From the NCBI RefSeq assembly GCF_013170845.1, contig NZ_CP033367.1:620001-684000 (forward strand): a stretch of DNA of 64,000 nt, read 5' to 3'. The number at the start of each line of letters is the position of its first letter. Within the stretch, counting starts at the first letter, position 1. Shown piece by piece: positions 38,103 through 47,117 of the stretch. The notes under the pieces were generated by a model. That model was given only the letters and a program-made list of their open reading frames with translations. It did no database searches and was not told where the DNA came from. The DNA is from Mesorhizobium loti R88b. Its GTDB lineage: Bacteria; Pseudomonadota; Alphaproteobacteria; Rhizobiales; Rhizobiaceae. The position numbers and the translations under genes are program-made.

Positions 38103-39374
38103 TTATTTCTTCACCAGTTGGTTGGCATAGGCATCAAGCTCGTTGAGGCTGCCTTTGATGTCGGTGCGCGTGCCGGCAATCAGCTCTTCGAGGATGATGC
38201 CCCAACGGTCGCCGAGATCCGGCCAGCGTGGGTCCTGCCAGAAGTTGACCGCCGTGACCTTGCCTGTCGCCGCCAGCGCCTGGCCAAGGTCGGCGCCGTA
38301 GATATCGGCGAATTCCTTGCTGGACAGGATGCTGGTGCGGTTCAGCTCACCGAACTGGTGGGCGTCGAGCCGGCGCTTCTCGTTTTCCTTCGACGTTGCC
38401 CAGGCAATGAACAAGCCGGCGCATTTCTTCGAGGCGTCGTCGGCATTGGCTTTCGCCGCGATGGCAAGGCCATGGCCGTAACCGCCGCCAGGCAGCGGCG
38501 ATGGCGGCGGCAGGAAGCCGATCTTGCCGACCACCTGGGAGGTCTTCGGATCGACCGCCATGCCCGACAGCGGCGTCGATTCGACGAGGATCGCGACCTG
38601 GCCTGACAGGAAGGCGCCGGTCGATTCATCCCAGCTGCCGGTCTGCGTGCCGGGTGCCGAATCCTTGAACAGCTTCAGATAGGTCTCGGTCGCCTTGACG
38701 GCTGCGTCCGAATTGAAAGCCGGCTTGTCGCCGTCGAACCACTGGCCACCATAGGCCTTGAAGAAGGGCATCCAGCGCCAGACATTGGCGCCCGAACCGC
38801 GTGCGCCGCGCAGCGCGATGCCGTACATGCCCTTGTCGGGATTGGTGAGCTTCGGCACGTCGGCGATCAGTTCGTCCAGCGTCTTCGGTGGCTGGATGCC
38901 GGCGGCCTCGAGCACATCCTTGCGGTAGACCATCAGGTCGCCGCCGCCGGTCAGCGGCGCGAACCAGACCTTGCCGTCATAGGTCGCGACCTTCTGGCGG
39001 CCGGGGTCGAAGTCGGCATAGTCATAGTCAGCCGGGTAATAATCGGTCAGTGGCACGATCCATTTCGATGAGGCAAACAGGGCAACGTTGGCTTCATCGA
39101 CATAGTAGACGTTGTAATTGCCGACGGTGGACGCATCGGCGCGCGATTTGGCCCGGCGGTCGTTCTCGTTGAGATAATCGATCTGGAAGCTGGCGCCGGA
39201 GAGCTTCTGGAACTCGGCCTTGGAGTCCTCCAGAAGCGTCAGGCCGTCGCGCGGTTGCGCCAGCACCTTGACCGGCGCGGAGCACACCGGCGCCTGCGCC
39301 AGTGCGATGGTGGATACGGTAGCGGAAAGCATGAAAGCTGCGCCCAAGCCCGCAGCGAGCCGAATTGGTTTCAT
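38103..39374 (-). CDS. Sugar/polyol ABC transporter substrate-binding protein
   Basis: A 423-residue family 1 binding protein with signal peptide (LAAGLGAAFMLSATVSTIALA-Q). The mature protein has NYNVYYVDEANVALFASSKW, GGGDLMVYRKDVLEAAGI and AFLSGQVAILVESTP, typical for polyol and sugar captors. The substrate is not readable, but the neighbouring zinc polyol dehydrogenase suggests xylitol, arabitol or sorbitol. It is first in its operon. Confidence 0.88.
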   Translation of the reverse strand: MKPIRLAAGLGAAFMLSATVSTIALAQAPVCSAPVKVLAQPRDGLTLLEDSKAEFQKLSGASFQIDYLNENDRRAKSRADASTVGNYNVYYVDEANVALFASSKWIVPLTDYYPADYDYADFDPGRQKVATYDGKVWFAPLTGGGDLMVYRKDVLEAAGIQPPKTLDELIADVPKLTNPDKGMYGIALRGARGSGANVWRWMPFFKAYGGQWFDGDKPAFNSDAAVKATETYLKLFKDSAPGTQTGSWDESTGAFLSGQVAILVESTPLSGMAVDPKTSQVVGKIGFLPPPSPLPGGGYGHGLAIAAKANADDASKKCAGLFIAWATSKENEKRRLDAHQFGELNRTSILSSKEFADIYGADLGQALAATGKVTAVNFWQDPRWPDLGDRWGIILEELIAGTRTDIKGSLNELDAYANQLVKK

Positions 39375-39454
39375 TGATTTTTCTCCTCCAGGAACACTCG
39401 CGGGAAGCGGGAGTCCTCGGGTCTGCGATCCTCACCATCGCCCGAGTGACATGC

Positions 39455-39566
39455 CACCCATCGCCAAAATGCGGAGTTGCAACGGGCCGCGCTAGAAGCC
39501 CCGTTGCAGCCGACCTGTACTTTTATGCATTGTGCGGCGCAAAAACCGGCACCCATCAACCACCCA
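39455..39566. promoter_or_regulatory. Candidate AraC-type operator: repeated CACCCAT
   Basis: CACCCAT occurs at 39455-39461, 39549-39555 and 39560-39566; the last two are 11 bp apart, one helical turn, as AraC-family direct repeats often are. Between them an 8-bp stem GCAACGGG (39479-39486) / CCCGTTGC (39500-39507) could form. The stretch lies upstream of the binding-protein gene and next to an AraC gene. Confidence 0.4.
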
Positions 39567-39614
39567 TTTCACCTGAGTATTGATCGGGGCCAACATGGGG
39601 ATTTCAGGGTGCGC

Positions 39615-40532
39615 TTATGCGCGCATTGTCATCCGTTGCCGCGACAGGCGGCGATAGGATGACGGCGTCATCCGATGCTTGCGCATGAAGGCCCGGTTGA
39701 AGTTCGAGATGTTCATGTAACCGACCTGGAAACAGATCTCGGTGATCGGAATATCCGTGTCCGCCAAGAGCTTGCAGGCCTGCCAGAGCCGGAGCTTGGC
39801 TAGGTGGTCGCTGAAGGAGTTGCCGGTGTTCTTCTGGAAGAAGCGCGAGAAGGTGCTTTCGCTCATTCCGGCGAGGTCGGCCACTTCCGGCAGCTTCAGG
39901 TCCTCGGCGAAATGCTGGAACAGATAGGTCAGCGTGCGCTGGATGATGTCGAGCGAGGCGGCATCGAGAAGCGGCGAGAAATCCGGCGATGACAGCAACT
40001 CGTACTCGTCGGTCCTGGCCAGGAGGTCGACCAGTTCGAGGAACAGGCAGAGGCGGGCGAGCCCATGCACCGCCCCCATCCGCTCCATCAGACCGGCGCC
40101 TTCCAGCGCCGTGCCGCCGTGAAAGACCATGCCGCGCAGGGACCGCTCCAGGAACGGCTCCAGTTCGCGCAGTTCCGGCAGCAGGCCCGCCGAGCCGCGC
40201 AGCCTCTGCGCATCGAACTGCAGGACGATGTCGCGGCCTTCGATCAGTTCGCCCGGCTGCACCGCCGTCACCCAATCATGCGGCAGCCCGCCGCCGACGA
40301 TGGTCAGGTAGCCAGGCCCGAATTCGCCGATATGATCGCCGACCAGGACCACGCCGGAGGATTTCCTGAGCAGATGGATTTCGTACTCGGGATGGAAATT
40401 CCAGACATTGCGCTCCCACGGGTAGTCGTCGAGCCGCCACAGAAAGCTGTCGCTGGCTTCGGTGACGATATGTTCGAAGGCTGGTGCGGTGCGCGGGATC
40501 GCGGCCGTGTTTTTTCGCTGTCTGAACGCCAT
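39615..40532 (-). CDS. AraC-family transcriptional regulator
   Basis: I start at ATG 40532 after GGGAGGAA, giving 305 residues. The N-terminal half is a cupin-like sensor (NFHPEYEIHLLRKSSG, about 45-60). The C-terminal AraC domain (about 200-300) shows both helix-turn-helix units: LPEVADLAGMSESTFSRFFQ and ITEICFQVGYMNISNFNRAF. It lies directly upstream of the second polyol ABC operon on the same strand and most likely activates it when the sugar alcohol is present. Confidence 0.9.
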   Translation of the reverse strand: MAFRQRKNTAAIPRTAPAFEHIVTEASDSFLWRLDDYPWERNVWNFHPEYEIHLLRKSSGVVLVGDHIGEFGPGYLTIVGGGLPHDWVTAVQPGELIEGRDIVLQFDAQRLRGSAGLLPELRELEPFLERSLRGMVFHGGTALEGAGLMERMGAVHGLARLCLFLELVDLLARTDEYELLSSPDFSPLLDAASLDIIQRTLTYLFQHFAEDLKLPEVADLAGMSESTFSRFFQKNTGNSFSDHLAKLRLWQACKLLADTDIPITEICFQVGYMNISNFNRAFMRKHRMTPSSYRRLSRQRMTMRA

Positions 40533-40784
40533 CCATTCCTCCCGGCGGGTTCGCTGGCTGCCGGTCTCCAAGGCAATCCGTAACAGTCCGTGCGCGGCAA
40601 GGGAACGACGCAGTGGCACCTCTGGAATGACACTGGCTCAATCGGTCTCCTCCCCTCCTCCCTTGCCTTCATGTCGCATTTCGTTCAATAGACGGCGCAA
40701 ACGCCGCGAAACCGAAGGTTTTGCCGTTTGACATGCGGCTTCCGGCTCTTTGCCGACGTGCCGCAACCTTGAAAGAGCGGAACA

Positions 40785-42188
40785 ATGTCTGCGATCGAAG
40801 CCGGCGCTCGTGCGCCGGAAAACCTTTGGCGTCAGGAAATCAGGGCGACGCTGGCGCTCGCCTGGCCGATGGTGCTGACCAATCTCGGCCAGACCGCGAT
40901 GACGGCCACCGACGTCATGATGATGGGGCGGCTCGGGGCGGATACGCTGGCCAGCGGCGCGTTGGGCGCCAATCTCTATTTCATGCCGCTGATCTTCGGG
41001 CTTGGGCTGATGCTGGCCACCTCTCCGATGATCGCTACCGAGCTTGGCCGCCGCCGTCATTCGGTGCGCGACCTGCGCCGCACCGTGCGCCAGGGCCTGT
41101 GGCTGGCGATCCTGATCTCGATCCCGATCTGGCTCGTGCTCTGGCATGGCGAAGCGATCCTGTTGGCCATGGGCCAGGAGCCCGCGCTGGCGCACCAGGC
41201 CGGCATCTATCTGCGCTGGCTCGAATGGGCGGTGCTGCCTTTCTATGGCTATATCGTGCTGCGCTCGTTCATCTCGGCGCTGGAGCGGCCGGGCTGGGCG
41301 TTGATCATCGTTTTCGTCGCCGTTGCCTGCAACGTGCTCTTCAACTGGGTGTTCATGTTCGGCAATCTCGGTGTCCCGGCAATGGGCATTGCCGGCTCGG
41401 GTCTCGCCACCTCGCTGTCCAGCATGCTGATGTTCGTCGGCATGGCCGTTGTCGTGATGCGGGAGAAGAAGTTCCGGCGCTACCGCCTGTTCGGCCGCTT
41501 CTGGCGGTCCGACTGGCCGCGCTTCAAGGGCCTGCTGCGGCTCGGCCTGCCGATTGCCGGCATCCTTGCTTTCGAGGTTACGATCTTCAACGCAGCAGCC
41601 CTGCTGATGGGCCTGATCGACGCGGATTCGCTGGCCGCGCATGCGATCGCCATCCAGATCGCCTCGATCTCCTTCATGGTGCCGCTTGGCCTCAACCAGG
41701 CGGTGACAGTGCGCGTCGGTCTCGCACATGGCGCCGGCAATCCGGAAGGTGTGTCGCGCGCCGGCTGGACGGCCTTTGTCATCGGCGTCTCGTTCATGGC
41801 GCTGATGGGGCTGGTGATGATCCTGTGGCCGCATCCGCTGATCAGCGCCTTCATCGATATGACCAACCCGGCCAACACCAGGGTGATCGCGCTTGCCGTG
41901 TCGTTCCTGGCCTTTGCTGCGCTGTTCCAGGTGTTCGACGGTGCTCAAGCCGTTGCCGCCGGCATGCTGCGCGGCCTGCACGACACCAAGGTGCCGATGA
42001 TCTATGCCGCGATCGGCTATTGGGGTGTCGGCCTGCCGCTCGGCGTGCTGCTCGCCTTCCATTTCGGCTTGCATGGCGTCGGCATCTGGATTGGCCTGTC
42101 GACAGGACTGGCCGTGGTGGCGGCGCTGCTTTTGACGCGCTGGCTGCGGCGGGATCGTTTGGCGCCGTCACTAGCGTTCGGGCATTGA
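40785..42188 (+). CDS. MATE family multidrug efflux protein
   Basis: A 467-residue protein with 12 hydrophobic segments in two related halves, the NorM pattern. The first half begins LALAWPMVLTNLGQTAMTAT and MMGRLGADTLASGALG; the second half begins LLRLGLPIAGILAFEVTIFN. MATE pumps export cationic drugs or metabolites using Na+ or H+. It stands alone, divergent from the AraC gene, with about 250 bp between them. Confidence 0.92.
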   Translation: MSAIEAGARAPENLWRQEIRATLALAWPMVLTNLGQTAMTATDVMMMGRLGADTLASGALGANLYFMPLIFGLGLMLATSPMIATELGRRRHSVRDLRRTVRQGLWLAILISIPIWLVLWHGEAILLAMGQEPALAHQAGIYLRWLEWAVLPFYGYIVLRSFISALERPGWALIIVFVAVACNVLFNWVFMFGNLGVPAMGIAGSGLATSLSSMLMFVGMAVVVMREKKFRRYRLFGRFWRSDWPRFKGLLRLGLPIAGILAFEVTIFNAAALLMGLIDADSLAAHAIAIQIASISFMVPLGLNQAVTVRVGLAHGAGNPEGVSRAGWTAFVIGVSFMALMGLVMILWPHPLISAFIDMTNPANTRVIALAVSFLAFAALFQVFDGAQAVAAGMLRGLHDTKVPMIYAAIGYWGVGLPLGVLLAFHFGLHGVGIWIGLSTGLAVVAALLLTRWLRRDRLAPSLAFGH

Positions 42189-42209
42189 AGCGGGAGACCC
42201 CTCGCACAT

Positions 42210-42632
42210 TTATTCGTCCTGTCCGGACGGATGAGATCTGAGATAGGCGATGATATCCGCGCGGATTTGCGGATCGCCTATCGAGATCCCCATCCTGGTC
42301 CCAGGCAGGAATTGGCCCGGTCCGGACAGCCACCTGTCGAGCAGCTTTTCCGACCAGATGAATTGCCCCTGGCGCAAGGCCTGGCTGTATTGGAAGCCGG
42401 CAACGGATCCAACACGCCTGCCATAGACATCGCCAAGACGAGGACCGAAGCGGTTCTGCGAAATCGAGTGACAGCTGGTGCAACGGTCCTCGAAATACCC
42501 GCGCCCGCTGGCGGCATCTCCCTTGGGCGCGGTGGCCGATGCCGCCTGCGCAACGGTCAATGCTGGCTGAGCGATTGTTAGCAGCAAGGCTCCAAACGCG
42601 ATACTGCGGGCCAAGAGAGAAGACGAAGCCAT
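42210..42632 (-). CDS. Class I cytochrome c
   Basis: A 140-residue exported cytochrome: signal peptide ending LTVAQA, heme-binding CTSCH (Cys51, Cys54, His55) and the axial methionine in PGTRMG (Met114). The layout (YFEDRCTSCH, NRFGPRLGDVYGRR) matches the small soluble c2/c550-type carriers. It would shuttle electrons in the periplasm. A 46-bp palindrome lies just upstream of its ribosome site. Confidence 0.9.
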   Translation of the reverse strand: MASSSLLARSIAFGALLLTIAQPALTVAQAASATAPKGDAASGRGYFEDRCTSCHSISQNRFGPRLGDVYGRRVGSVAGFQYSQALRQGQFIWSEKLLDRWLSGPGQFLPGTRMGISIGDPQIRADIIAYLRSHPSGQDE

Positions 42633-42645
42633 AATGCCGACCTTA

Positions 42646-42691
42646 AATGTGAGGGTTTATCATGTTATATAACGTGATAAACCCTCACATT
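42646..42691. promoter_or_regulatory. 46-bp near-perfect palindrome upstream of the cytochrome c gene
   Basis: The arms at 42646-42662 (starting AATGTGAGGG) and 42675-42691 are perfectly complementary over 17 bp. The centre is the self-complementary GTTATATAAC (42664-42673), with only one non-paired position on each side. It lies 13 bp before the cytochrome c start codon and 20 bp after the stop of the next upstream gene. It could be a repressor operator, an mRNA hairpin controlling translation, or the terminator of the hydrolase gene. Confidence 0.85.
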
Positions 42692-42711
42692 CAGATCGTC
42701 AAGTGCTCCGT

Positions 42712-43581
42712 CTATCGCTTCAGCACAGCCAGAAAATCGGGCACGTCCTTGAGCGCCGCCGCGCGGGCAGCCGGATTTAGGCCTGCATGCGCAACACCGT
42801 CGTCATTCGCGGTGAAGGCCAGCCCATGGAGTTCGTGAAGCTTCTGCGCCTCATTGTCGAAGTCATGATAGGCGCGGGGATAGAGGATGAGCTTCACGCC
42901 GTCAGGATTGGCCGCGGCCAGCGTTTTGCACGGCTTGGCCGGTGTCCAGTCATCCGCTTCGCCCATCACGATCAGCAGCGGCATACGCGTCGCCCAATCG
43001 CCCTTGTCGGCGAGGGCGGTGCAACCCGGGTAGAACGCGACCGCCGCGCGAAAATCCGGCGAATCCGGCTTCGGCGTGTCCTTTGGCCGGACCGTGCAAA
43101 GCACGGTCGAACCACCATTCGACCAGCCGAGCAAGGCGATGGCGGCTGAATTCACATAGGGCAGCGTCTGCAGATAGCGGCGGGCGGCGTTGGCATCCTC
43201 AACCCGCTCACGATACGGTTCGACCTCGCGGTCGCCGTTCTTGCATTGCGGTCCAAGGTCGCGCGACCCGTAGCTGTCCGGAAAGATCACGACGTAACCG
43301 AGAGCCGCTAGGCGCTGGCCCCAATCGGCATGGCGCGGGCTGAGCTTTGTTCCGTTCTTGCTGCTCCACAGGCCGCTGCAGCCATGCATGGCCACAACAG
43401 CCGGAAACGGCCCCTGCCCTTGCGGCTTGAACAGCATTGCGTCCAGCGTCGCCGGTTCGTTCTTGCCGTCGGCCGGAATGGTGACGCGATCGGGTGTCTG
43501 GTCAGCGGCTAAAGCCGGCTGGGCCATCCAAAGGGCGAATAGGATTGCAAGAGCGACACGATATTTCGCCTGCATCGGCAA
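42712..43581 (-). CDS. Secreted dienelactone hydrolase family protein
   Basis: A 289-residue alpha/beta hydrolase with a signal peptide (VALAILFALWMAQPALA-A). The triad is Ser154 (GWSNGG), Asp210 (GEADDWTP) and His239 (AYHDFD); the oxyanion region is AMHGCSG. Paired cysteines (QCKNGD, PGCTAL, KPCKT) suit a periplasmic protein. Classic dienelactone hydrolase uses Cys rather than Ser, so the substrate is probably another ester or lactone. The natural substrate is unknown. Confidence 0.82.
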   Translation of the reverse strand: MPMQAKYRVALAILFALWMAQPALAADQTPDRVTIPADGKNEPATLDAMLFKPQGQGPFPAVVAMHGCSGLWSSKNGTKLSPRHADWGQRLAALGYVVIFPDSYGSRDLGPQCKNGDREVEPYRERVEDANAARRYLQTLPYVNSAAIALLGWSNGGSTVLCTVRPKDTPKPDSPDFRAAVAFYPGCTALADKGDWATRMPLLIVMGEADDWTPAKPCKTLAAANPDGVKLILYPRAYHDFDNEAQKLHELHGLAFTANDDGVAHAGLNPAARAAALKDVPDFLAVLKR

Positions 43582-43658
43582 ACCGCCCTCTTCGTCGAAA
43601 AGCCGTGACGCTCACAGTGACGCGCATGCCAGCCAACCACAAATCACGGTTGCGTGGC

Positions 43659-44306
43659 TTAGCGGGCAGCCGCTCGTTTCTCCAGCGAACGCGCATATTG
43701 CGTCAGCGGAAAGCACATGGCGAAGAAGATCAGCGCCACCAGCCCATAGACCTTGAACGGTTCGAAAGTGGCGTTGTTGATGGCGTTGGAGGTGCGCACC
43801 AGTTCCTCGAAACCGATGATCGAGGTCAGCGCCGTCGACTTGATGAGCTGCACCAGGAAGCCGACCGTCGGCGCGCGGGTGATCGAAAACGCCTGCGGCA
43901 GGATGATCAGCCTGAGCTCCTGGAGATAATGCAGGCCGAGGCTGGCGCCGGCGTCCCATTGGCCCAATGGCAAGGCATCGACGCCGGAGCGCCAGATTTC
44001 GGCGAGATAAGCGCTGGCGAAGAAGGTGAGGCCGAGCACGGCGGCCGTCCAGGGTTCGATACGCAGGCCGAGCATCGGCAGGCCGAAGAACATCAGGAAC
44101 AGCTGCATCAAGAGCGGCGTTCCCTGGAACAGGGCGATGTAGCCGGAGGCAACGCGCCGGCTCCATTTATTCTTGGATATCCTGAAAAACAGCACCGCCA
44201 TTCCGACCGCCGCGCCGCCGACGAAAGCAGCCAGCGACAGCAGCACCGTCCAGCGGGCGGCGAGCAGAAGGTTGCGAACGATGTCCCAAAGCGTGAACTC
44301 GATCAT
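43659..44306 (-). CDS. Polar amino-acid ABC transporter permease
   Basis: A 215-residue permease of the HisMQ/GlnP family. The family loop, AEIWRSGVDALPLGQWDAGASLG (about 101-123, with ILPQAF at 135-140), is the ATPase-docking region. It overlaps its partner permease by 4 bp. No ATPase gene is linked, so it must borrow one or rely on a distant gene. Confidence 0.88.
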   Translation of the reverse strand: MIEFTLWDIVRNLLLAARWTVLLSLAAFVGGAAVGMAVLFFRISKNKWSRRVASGYIALFQGTPLLMQLFLMFFGLPMLGLRIEPWTAAVLGLTFFASAYLAEIWRSGVDALPLGQWDAGASLGLHYLQELRLIILPQAFSITRAPTVGFLVQLIKSTALTSIIGFEELVRTSNAINNATFEPFKVYGLVALIFFAMCFPLTQYARSLEKRAAAR

Positions 44307-44959
44307 GACACGCCCGCTCCGAGCGCGCGGCGCCCGCCGGTGACCAGCAAGCGGCGCAGGGCCATCGACAAAGCGAGATAGACCAGCGTCACGACGAAAT
44401 AGGTCTCGAAGGAGCGGAAGGTGCGCGCCTGCAGCATGTCGGCCTCATAGGTCAGTTCGCGCACCGCGATCTGCGACACGACGGCCGATTCCAGCATCAT
44501 GATGACGATCTGGCTGGTGAGTGCCGGATAGATGATCTTGAGCGCCTGCGGCAGCACGATCTTGATGAACACCTGACGGGGCCTCAAGCCCAGCGCCAGG
44601 GCGGCTTCCGTCTGCCCGGGTGGTACCGCATCCAGCCCGGCGCCGACGATTTCGATCGTATAGGCCGCCATGTTGAGCGTCATCGCCAGCATGGCGGCCA
44701 GGATCGGATCAAGCCTGATGCCGAGGCTGGGCAGGCCGAAGAAGATGAAGAACAACTGCACCAGGAACGGGGTGTTGCGCATCACCTCGACATACCAGGC
44801 GATGGCCCGCTTGAGCAGCACGGGGCCGTTTCGCCGTCCCGCGGCGCCGAGGATGCTGAGCAGCGTGCCGGCCAGCGTGGTGACGGCGATCAGCAGGATC
44901 GTCGTCACCGCGCCATGCGCGATGTCGCCCACAGCACCCGGGAGCCAGGCAAAGGCCAC
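44303..44959 (-). CDS. Polar amino-acid ABC transporter permease
   Basis: A 218-residue permease of the same family as its neighbour, with IEIVGAGLDAVPPGQTEAAL (about 101-120) and IVLPQALKIIYPAL. The two form a heterodimer. The binding-protein gene ends 6 bp upstream, so there is no room for a terminator here, unlike in the sugar operons. Confidence 0.88.
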   Translation of the reverse strand: MAFAWLPGAVGDIAHGAVTTILLIAVTTLAGTLLSILGAAGRRNGPVLLKRAIAWYVEVMRNTPFLVQLFFIFFGLPSLGIRLDPILAAMLAMTLNMAAYTIEIVGAGLDAVPPGQTEAALALGLRPRQVFIKIVLPQALKIIYPALTSQIVIMMLESAVVSQIAVRELTYEADMLQARTFRSFETYFVVTLVYLALSMALRRLLVTGGRRALGAGVS

Positions 44960-44965
44960 GGAAAC

Positions 44966-45781
44966 TCAATCCTTGAGGTTGTCGGGGTTGAGCGGCGTCT
45001 TCAGCCAGGCTTTCGAGCTTTCGTCCAGCTTGCCGTCGGCCAGCATCTTGGCGACGGCATCGTTGACCGCCTTCTTGAGAGCGTCCTCATTCTTGTTGAG
45101 GCCGATATGCGAGGGCGAGGTCAGGAGCTGGAACTTCTGCTCCGGCTTCAGCGCATCCTGCTTGGCCAGAACCTGGGCGCCGACATCGTTGCCGACAACC
45201 ATCAGCTGGGTCTGGCCGGAGATGAAGGCCTGGATGACGGAATTGTAGTTGTCGAAGCGCTTGATGTCGGCCGAAGCGGGTGCCGCCTCGGTGAGCGAAG
45301 TGTCCTCGAGCGTGCCGCGATTGACGGCGATCGACTTGTCGGCAAGGTCTTCCTTGCCTTTGACCGTCATTGCAGCCGGCCCGATCACCGCGATGTAATA
45401 GGGCGCGTAGGCGGCGGCGAAGTCGATAACCTGTTCGCGCTCCTTCGAATAGCCGACGCTCATCAGGATATCGACGCGATGGTCGTTCAGGTACGGGATG
45501 CGGTTCTGGCCGGTGACGGCGACCGTGTTGAGCTTCACCTTGAGGGTGTCGGCGATGTACTGCGCGACATCCATGTCATAGCCCTTGAGGCTCATATCGG
45601 CGCTGGCCGAGGAGAAGGGCGGGAAGTCGGCGAAGACGCCGACATTGATGGTGCCGGCCTTGGTGATATCAGCCAGCGCGTCGGCATTGGCGGCCTGTAC
45701 GGCGAAGCCGAGGCCGGCGGCGCCCAGCACCAGGGCGGCGGCGATGGATGATTTGAGTGTCGTGTGGATTGTCATTGTCAT
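44966..45781 (-). CDS. Amino-acid type ABC transporter substrate-binding protein
   Basis: A 271-residue family 3 binding protein with a signal peptide (SSIAAALVLGAAGLGFAVQA) and the two-lobed core: GTINVGVFADFPPFSSASAD at the start, FAAAYAPYYIAVIG and SIAVNRGTLEDTSLTE. It precedes the two permease genes and follows the agmatinase gene by 75 bp. Its ligand is therefore likely an arginine-derived amine or a guanidino compound rather than a plain amino acid. Confidence 0.87.
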   Translation of the reverse strand: MTMTIHTTLKSSIAAALVLGAAGLGFAVQAANADALADITKAGTINVGVFADFPPFSSASADMSLKGYDMDVAQYIADTLKVKLNTVAVTGQNRIPYLNDHRVDILMSVGYSKEREQVIDFAAAYAPYYIAVIGPAAMTVKGKEDLADKSIAVNRGTLEDTSLTEAAPASADIKRFDNYNSVIQAFISGQTQLMVVGNDVGAQVLAKQDALKPEQKFQLLTSPSHIGLNKNEDALKKAVNDAVAKMLADGKLDESSKAWLKTPLNPDNLKD

Positions 45782-45856
45782 TCCCCTTCTGGAAGCTTTG
45801 ATTGTTTGAGGCTACCGCCGGCTCCAGCACGGCGGCCGCCTTTCTCTTTTTGAATG

Positions 45857-46918
45857 TCAGGCACCCTTGCCCGTAATGGCAGGGCTGAACACCATCAGGC
45901 TCAGGATCTCGAACAGCACCTGCGCGGCGGCATGGGCAGTGTTGGTGGTGGCGTCATATTGCGGCGCCACCTCGACGACGTCGCCACCGACGATGTTGAG
46001 GCCTTTGAGGCCGCGCAGCAGTTCGAGCACTTCGCGCGTGGTCAGGCCGCCGACTTCCGGCGTGCCGGTGCCGGGGGCAAAGGCCGGGTCGACGCTGTCG
46101 ATGTCGAAGGAGATGTAGGTGGGGCCATCGCCGACGATCTTGCGCGCCTTCTCGATGATGGCGGGCATGCCGAGACCGGTCACCTCCTCGGCATGGACCA
46201 CGGTCATGCCGGACTCGTAAGTGAACTCCCACAGATATTCGGCCGAGCCACGGATGCCGATCTGGATGGTGCGCGTCGGGTCGAGCACGCCGTCCAGCAC
46301 CGCGTTGCGGAACGGTCCGCCGTGGTGGAACTTGGTCATGTCGAACAGGCCGCTGGTGTCGCAATGGGCGTCGATGTGGATGAGGCCGACCGGCGCCTTC
46401 TTGCCGACAGCCTTCAGAATCGGATGGCTGATCGAATGGTCGCCGCCGACCGACAGTGGAATGACGCCGGCATCGACGATCTGGTTGGTGCGGCGCTCGA
46501 TATCCTCATGGCTGATCTCCAGCCGGTAGCGGCTGCGGAATGGCGTGTCGCCGATGTCGGCGACCCGAAGCTCATGCGTCGGGGCGCATTCCAGCACGTG
46601 ATTGTAGGGGCCGATGCGCTCGATGGCGCGCAGTGCCCTCGGCCCGAAGCGCGAGCCCGGCCGGTTGGTGACGCCGAGGTCCATCGGCACACCGATGATG
46701 GCCACCTGCAAATCGCCGAAATCGGGATTCTCAGCCGCGATTTCGCGGTAGGGTGCGGCGAGGAAGGTCGGGATGCCGGAATAAGGCGCCAGTCTTGTGC
46801 CGCTCTTGGAGAAGATCTTGTCAGCGACCTTGCGGAACTTCGGGTCGAACATCTCGCCGCCATGGCTCTCGCCATATTTGCGACGCAACGCGTCGAGCTT
46901 GCCGCGATCGTAACCCAT
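45857..46918 (-). CDS. Agmatinase/ureohydrolase family protein
   Basis: A 353-residue binuclear manganese hydrolase. All metal ligands are present: His161 (GGDHS), Asp183, His185 and Asp187 (DAHCD), and Asp272 and Asp274 (SFDIDSVDPAFAPG). It is longer than E. coli SpeB, with about 60 extra residues at the N-terminus. The family splits agmatine, guanidinobutyrate or similar compounds into urea and an amine; the urea could feed the urease encoded in this window. It is divergent from a LysR gene that has a strong operator-like repeat. Confidence 0.88.
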   Translation of the reverse strand: MGYDRGKLDALRRKYGESHGGEMFDPKFRKVADKIFSKSGTRLAPYSGIPTFLAAPYREIAAENPDFGDLQVAIIGVPMDLGVTNRPGSRFGPRALRAIERIGPYNHVLECAPTHELRVADIGDTPFRSRYRLEISHEDIERRTNQIVDAGVIPLSVGGDHSISHPILKAVGKKAPVGLIHIDAHCDTSGLFDMTKFHHGGPFRNAVLDGVLDPTRTIQIGIRGSAEYLWEFTYESGMTVVHAEEVTGLGMPAIIEKARKIVGDGPTYISFDIDSVDPAFAPGTGTPEVGGLTTREVLELLRGLKGLNIVGGDVVEVAPQYDATTNTAHAAAQVLFEILSLMVFSPAITGKGA

Positions 46919-47079
46919 GTCCGTTCCTCCTGATGATGCAGTACGACCTCGGGCGAACTAACCGTCATCCGGCCGGGTCGCTTGTCCCGCTGGCTGCCTG
47001 CAGATTTCACGTCTTGATGCTGTTCCGGGCTGAAGTGTCCGGCAGCCGCATTGAAAAATCAATTGATATTGTTAGGGTG

Positions 47080-47106
47080 TTCTCTGTGAGAAAATCTCAC
47101 AGAGAA
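47080..47106. promoter_or_regulatory. Perfect 12-bp inverted repeat at the LysR gene start
   Basis: TTCTCTGTGAGA (47080-47091) is exactly mirrored by TCTCACAGAGAA (47095-47106) across 3 bp. It ends 11 bp before the LysR start codon, in the divergent region with the agmatinase operon, and is a candidate autoregulatory operator. Confidence 0.7.
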
Positions 47107-47117
47107 GTCCGGCACCC

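Noticed and set aside
40638..42074. 478-codon minus-strand frame opposite the MATE gene
   Set aside because: Translation is dominated by Arg, His, Gln and Gly, the mirror of membrane-helix codons; not a protein.
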